Source: Triglochin maritima (taxonomy: Eukaryota > Streptophyta > Magnoliopsida > Alismatales > Juncaginaceae). From it: a stretch of 64,000 nucleotides of DNA. The notes under the pieces were generated by a model. The model saw only the letters and a list, made by a program, of their open reading frames with translations. It was not told the origin of the DNA and ran no database searches. Below are positions 58,301 through 64,000 of the stretch, in pieces. Position numbers and translations under genes: made by a program. The stretch's first letter is position 1; the number at the start of each line of letters is the position of its first letter. The stretch is from contig OY821786.1 in NCBI GenBank assembly GCA_963682175.1, forward strand, positions 36,883,501 through 36,947,500. The letters are read 5' to 3'.

Positions 58301-61300
58301 TAGCATTATTTATAGAATCACAACAGAATATTTAGTACAGATTCCAATGCAACCAAATTGGACAACACTAAGATGTGAACATGGAGACATATTTCAAAGG
58401 TTCAAAGTCTTCCTACTTTAACTTTATCACTGAAACTATGAACAATAGGGTCCTGAGACATGGCCCTAGGTTGAGAGGCTAGTTTGTGCCCGTGTCACAT
58501 GCCAACACCCAACCGGTGTTGTCTGCAACCTGTGATACAAACTCCAAGTTTAAATTATCTGTTTAACAAGTACATGAGTACGTTAGACAGGTATGTTACT
58601 TTGTTACAAGTGTATTGGCTTATTAAAGAAGTAAATGCTTCAATTAAAAACAGAATGGACCTCAGCATAATTACAATGAGGTCAGACCTCATTCGAATAC
58701 CGCCCTATATATAACCTATCAAACTTAAGGGGAGAATTGGTGTATTGGACTTCATGCAGGCCCAACCTGAATCTTACCAATATAAAATGATAAAAAGTTC
58801 CCAAAACTCATAAGATGCTATATATAAGCAACACTTACAATTCACGGATCTCATTCTTCACTTGACTTAGCCTACTATTGACATCCGAATGATCTGCAGA
58901 ATTTAATTTAACAAAATAAGAAATTGTAGATAAATGTTGGTTTTCTAGAAGCTGTTATGCATGAAACATCCTGAGATTTTCATCTCACGGGGCATAATTT
59001 GAAGTGGATGCTCTGTGCCAACCGATCTTTCAGAAGAATCCTTTAAAGACTTCTCTTTCTGAAGAAGCTCTTTCTCTATTTCTGCCTCTTCTAGTTCCTT
59101 TGATAAAAAACGTGAAACAATGTTTGAGCAATCTTTGATCAAATGATCTAATAAGTAATAACAACAAAAGCAGGTGGCAGTACCTGATACTCTTTGTCGA
59201 TTTTTGTGGAGAAGAATTCAAAGTAGGCTTTGGCTGAATTCAGGGATGTAAGAACCTAAGCACATCATAGAGAAACAGGAAAGTATAAAACACTGTAACA
59301 ACAGAGTAATAGATATCATCTTCGAGTGGACATAAGTCAGATAAAATTAGCATGCAAACACATGCAGCACCAAAACTAAACGGATAAAGAAATTATTACA
59401 AGATAAGTCTGATAGGGGTAAACCGGTAAATATCTCAAAAACACTAGTAAGTAGTAACCCATGAGAGCAGGCAAGCACATCAATTTTTTACAAAATCAGC
59501 TTAATTAAAGCTTTAATTTATCATGTCAAATTTTCCCACAAACAATACCTTGCAGACCTTTTTATCTGTAATGACTTGTAGATTTTCAGTGATGTATCTC
59601 AATTTTGACCATACATAATCACATATTGTAAAGATTTTAAAGTTATTTACTCAATTTTTAAACCATTTATAATCAGCAATGATAGTTACATTCTGATTTT
59701 TAAAAAGATTAATTTTTATAGTTATTATAGATTTATAAATGGATTAAAAATTTACTGCAAATTCAACTGAAACACAAAGAAGACTAACCTAAAATAGATC
59801 ACCTGAAGAATTGATTCACGGGTGCTTCTGAAGTTTGGATCGTGTCGATTTGCAGCATCACTTGACGAGAATATTTCCTTCAGTGCCTTGAACAGAAATG
59901 AAGAATCTCATGCTTTTTGCATCTTTAAATCACAATCTCGTCTTTTAAGGAAATCTAAAAGATCCATCATGCAGAAGCGGGAAAAGTAATTTGAAAAAGA
60001 AATTGCTATATTTCCACACTAGCATGAGAAACTGGTGGTCCCCCAACATGTTTCCAGATCCTTATTTTCCTTTTAGATATTTTATCAACTTCCTTATCAA
60101 GGTTAACTAAAGATATCAAACTTGAACTCTTGGAAAAATAGCTCATGCAATAACGGGATAAAGTTCCAACTTCGCATTGCTTAAAATGACTAGCTCGGGC
60201 TACACTTACAAAGTGAGAGACAATAGATGAACATATGACAAGGTTACCTCTTTTCCGTGACCACCTTCGTTCCGTAGTGCACATAAAGTTTGGCATAGCT
60301 TTTTCTCTAGGATACCCCGTCCTAAGAAAAAATAATGATGAAGCGACATTTTTTAATCATCAAGTGCATGAAAGAAATTAACATAAATCATCAAGTCCCC
60401 CAACACGTTTAAGTATTGGAAATTAACATAAATTTGTCTCCATAATGTTACATTTTCCCCAAACGTGCACAATATGGAAAAGATGTGCATGTGTACATGG
60501 CTCAATGCACAAAGAGACAAGTATACAATATAATTCCCCTAAATATGTATGTCCAATATCGATAAAAATATATATGTATGTATGTCCAAATATATGTAAC
60601 GTGCATCGGGAACTAAAGAGTACCTGTAGAAAAAAGATAGCTATAGGATTTCCACGCAAACAAGAAATTCTAACAAATCGACATGGAGTGTAATTTGTTA
60701 AGTACATCATATCTCTTTTAGGAGCATCACAGCGTGGGCGAACTTTCACAAAGGTTTCTGGCTGAAAAAAGAAGTTAATTAGTGTACACTTAGAAGACAG
60801 AAACAAAAGGTGCATGTAGTAACTTACAATAGCAAATAAATGATATCCAAATAAATCACATAGACACACAATGTGTAATTGCACATACTACATAGCATAA
60901 GAGTAGTATAGTTATTTTGCACTAAACATGGTCTCCATAATATTTGCAGGTGTGGCCTTCTTTTTTAGCAACAGTACAGTTTATATAGCCTACTACTCTA
61001 CTTGGATTTAATTATGTTAATGCTTGTACTTGTAAAGTATTTTTTTATTTATCATATCTACCTCTAGAGGGGGTTCCTTGATTTACAAATAACCATATGT
61101 TAGACATCTTTATCATTATTTTTTATGCAACGTCAATGACATATCTTTATCCTACAACCTGACAGAGTAAGGGGTCAGATGTAAGCAACCTTAACAAAAC
61201 ACTAACAAATAGGTAGTTTTCGAAATGGATGCAAATATATACGCATAAATATCAAATAACAATATTATTTGGTCAGAAAGTGTCTAAGCTACAAGTAGTG

Positions 61301-62874
61301 ATATTTTTATAAGATCAATATATGAAGATGAGCTTCCAAACCTTGTATTGTAGACCAACCGTAATTTCCCATTCAAGAACAGATTTGTTGTATATTCTTA
61401 TATGTGAAAGGAGACAGGGTTCCTGTATGTAAACCACAAACCAAAAGTTAGCATGGCAAAATCAAATCCAAAGCGAGAGACTACAAATGTAGTAACCTCA
61501 ACCAAGACAAACAGAAGTCCAAACACCAGGAAAATAATAACAATTAACAATTTAACAAACATATTTTCTGCTCAATCAGCCCAACTATGATTATCCAAAC
61601 TTTCCTGATTCCCCCAGTATCAACTAGATAGCAATTCACTACTCAGAAAGCAATATAGAAACAGGAATGTCAAAATACACATTGCACCCAACTACTGAAA
61701 CTCGTTAACTCCACATTTACATGATTCACCAAAATTTAGAAGGAAAAATGAAATACATGTTTTTAGTTATATCTTGGTTGAACCGAAAACACGTCATCCA
61801 CGTTAATCTTCTCCAAAAGTGTCTAGATGAGCTAAAATTATGCAATAGGAATGGTGTTGTTCATTCACCACTATTTAAAATCCATCAATAAATGCTCAAA
61901 ATCAAACCAAAATCATCTTTTTCTTGTCAAAACCAGTTGGTATTGACTGGGGTGACCTAACATCTTATAACCCAGGAAAATGCCTCCACAATCTACATTG
62001 CCCAGTGCAGCACTACTCTCTAACAATCCATATCCCTATAACTCACCCAAAATTAAAAACAAAAGAAAATTCAGCTCCACTCAATACTCAACACTTCAAA
62101 TAAAGATAAAACACCAGACCACCACAACGGAATCCTCCAGAGTATATATCAATCTACATCAAGCTCAATTAGGATACACTGTACTATCATAATTCACCAA
62201 AATCCAAAAGAAGTATTACTTGCTTAACCATTCATTGGCCGGAAAGATCAACTTTTCCCCACAATTCATCAAAATCAAAAAGAAATTTCACCATTTTAAG
62301 CATTAGACAACAACAAAGCCTTTATTCCCAAACAAGTTGGGGTCACCTTTTTAAGCATTCTGTGCCAAAAATGACAACTTTTTTCAAAATCCACCAAAAC
62401 CACAAATCACCTCACTCTCATTCCAAACACCACACCAACACAATCAAATCCACCACAAGTACGATCCACTATAGTATCACAATTCATCAAATTCCAACAA
62501 AAAAATCACTTTTTCACCATTCTGCAGCAAAAAGAAGGAAAGAAGCTTTTACCTAAATTGACCAAAATCCAACAGAAACTTCACTTTTCCGATAAAAGAA
62601 ACAACTTTCTTCCACCATTCACAAAGTCCAAAGAGAGAGGAAAAAAATAAAATCGACAATTGACCAAAATGGACTAATGGAGGTCGAGTAGAGATATGTA
62701 GAAACTGACATCGAGTTGGAGCAAAATCCACTCCTTGGTGTTGGTCCCAGTGGACCAGTAGGTCTTGAGGTCGGAATCGAGCACGTTAGCGGCCTTCTGG
62801 GTTGGGGATTCCCGAGACGCCGCCTTGACCTTGAAGCCCAGAGGCTTCGCTCTAGGCTCCAAGTCCACCTCCAT
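55384..62874 (-). pseudogene. Conserved plant gene (discoidin-like N-terminus, coiled coil, Arg/Ser-rich tail), internally deleted and interrupted
   Basis: Exons recognisable by splice sites and frame: 62710-62874, 61342-61422, 60624-60761, 60248-60321, 59803-59886, 59184-59255, 58989-59097, 58839-58893, 57809-57937, 57370-57487, 56748-56827, 55384-55807. Exons 1-3 form a galactose-binding/discoidin-like domain (WSTGTNTKEWILLQL, HIRIYNKSVLEWEITVGL, YTPCRFVRISCLRGNPIAI). Exons 4-11 are helical and coiled coil (LTSLNSAKAYFEFFSTKID, SEMEKEIERQKLLELERAK), and exon 12 is a basic Ser/Arg-rich tail. Two defects are visible. Exon 3 ends in phase 0 but exon 4 must be read in phase 2, so their join gives a stop within five codons. 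Exon 9 also has an in-frame TAA at 57889-57891. From memory, the intact plant protein has a long helical middle section between these two parts, absent here. Function unknown. Confidence 0.75.
62296..62345 (+). repeat. Plant repeat motif AACAAAGCCTTTAT..AAGTTGGGGTCA
   Basis: It matches a short sequence (CAACAACAAAGCCTTTATCC...AAGTGGGGTC) that recurs in many plant genomes at the ends of dispersed repeats. It lies in intron 1 of the 55-63 kb locus. Confidence 0.45.
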
Positions 62875-62964
62875 TGTCGGGGATCGGAGGTGGAACGCTA
62901 GGGTTTGGTGTTTTCTCGAGAACGGAATAGTGGTCGGACGGACCGGACCGTTGGCTCGATCAAA

Positions 62965-63235
62965 TTACAGAGAGAGTGAAAGTTAAAGAGCAGAGAGTGT
63001 TAGACAATTTGATTTTTCATGGAATTTTTGTTTTTACAATTAAGGCTATTTGGATTTTACGAGGTTTAATTTGTAACTTGTCTAACACCGTTGGACGGTA
63101 ACGGTGACAGAGTGAAGTCCACTAACGGTAGAGGTGCATATGCGTAAATATGTCGACTTGTAGGTGTATATGCGGCAATACCAAAAAAACAGGTGCATAT
63201 GACCGATTTGGACACTTACGGGATGTACTGTAAAT
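62965..63235 (-). repeat. Dispersed repeat, copy B
   Basis: The longest copy of the repeat also seen at 1935-2175 and 20457-20545, here on the minus strand. Its CT-rich end (TCTGCTCTTTAACTTTCACT, minus strand) abuts the leader of the 55-63 kb locus, so the repeat forms that gene's immediate upstream region. No termini or target duplication were identified. Confidence 0.7.
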
Positions 63236-64000
63236 AGTAAGATGATGTTTCTCAAATGATAGGCAACCAAAAAGAAATAAAATATATTTGTAAAGCATCA
63301 CATTTTCAAAGACAATATATTATTGACAACCGACGCAGTAATACGTCTAATAACACGTCCGATTTTCAACGATCGACATGGTATCCAGAACATTCACATC
63401 GGTTTCGTCGAAACGAATGTGGTAAGACTTGTATTAAGTTGTCGTTCAAAATCCAGACAACGTGACAACCGTATTTTCCAGCAGAGTGTTTTGGAGATAT
63501 TCATTCAAAGTTGAATTAAAAAGAAGTGTAAATTTTTAATATTCAACCATTAAATTGATAAAGTTCTATAGTTCAATAAAAATTATACATGAAAAGGAAG
63601 TGGTGATCGACTTAAGTTGAGAGTTACGTAATGTTTAAAATTAAGAAAAGAAAGCTACAACAAATTAAGGATGGGAAGAAGAAAATAATTTTCCACCATC
63701 AAGTTTATTTAAATGTCTTTCCTTCCCAAACCATCCAAACTCACTCCAATATTTGAACGAAAGAGCATCAATAACTTCTAGTGGTTTAATTGGATAGACC
63801 TTTTAATTTTTTGACCTTTGTATCCTCTTATTTTTGTTTATACTGTATTTGAAAATTTTAACAAGAAAATGAGCCTTTTTTTTCTCTTTCTAGGTATGTA
63901 TATATGGATGCTTTGATTTCATACTTCCATTAAACGAATTTTATGTTATTGTGTTTGATTTTCTAACATTACGTCTGTCTCAATTTTCTTCTTGAAAGAT
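63236..64000. other. Intergenic, no feature recognised
   Basis: AT-rich. Open frames at 63256-63514 show no domain or coding signature. Confidence 0.5.

Noticed and set aside
1..64000. CRISPR arrays, bacterial operons, tRNA or rRNA genes
   Set aside because: No regularly spaced direct repeats with unique spacers, no tRNA cloverleaf or rRNA sequence was recognised; the genome is a plant nuclear one.

Overview
This is nuclear DNA from a flowering plant, most likely a eudicot. The spliced genes have short exons with GT-AG introns. The window also holds plant-type TIR elements and a chromovirus, and two of the genes belong to plant or chloroplast-linked families (an APX4/TL29-type lumenal protein and a ZIP metal transporter). 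No species can be named from the sequence alone.

Layout. 1-14.9 kb is repeat-dominated. It starts with a truncated retrotransposon LTR in + orientation, fused to a decayed 5' fragment of a membrane-protein gene. Two strand-symmetric simple arrays follow (CT/GA, then a CTGGAT-type minisatellite). A complete but dead Ty3/gypsy chromovirus then occupies 4689-14892 on the minus strand, with 2.2-kb LTRs, a CCAAC target duplication, and a foreign solo LTR nested in its integrase. 15.9-18.1 kb carries the intact two-exon paralogue of the membrane-protein fragment. 18.9-24.5 kb is transposon debris: a hAT relic with a BED finger, an LTR fragment, and palindromic clusters. 24.5-43.1 kb is the gene-rich core: an EF-hand membrane protein (-), ORC3 (+, 17 exons), an APX4/TL29-type lumenal protein (-, 11 exons), and a single-exon PARP-like protein (-). 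Small MITEs sit between and inside these genes. 46.5-52.6 kb is again transposon debris: a Mutator transposase pseudogene with a hAT insertion inside it, and a further LTR fragment with a hAT MITE inside it. 53.0-54.6 kb is a ZIP transporter (+, 3 exons). 55.4-62.9 kb is a conserved plant gene (-) whose exons survive, but which has an out-of-frame exon 3/4 join and an in-frame stop in exon 9, so I call it a pseudogene.

The genes are independent loci rather than a pathway: DNA replication licensing (ORC3), chloroplast lumen (TL29), metal uptake (ZIP), and calcium binding (EF-hand). ORC3 and TL29 converge tail to tail. I found no clear case of a new biological system. The most unusual observations are the rearranged junction at about 1.6 kb, the two mirror-symmetric arrays, a dispersed repeat that abuts a CT-rich tract in two places, the nested transposons that can be dated by insertion order, and the internally shortened pseudogene at 55-63 kb. 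Intron and exon boundaries were placed by eye from splice signals, frame continuity and family knowledge. No search or alignment program was run.
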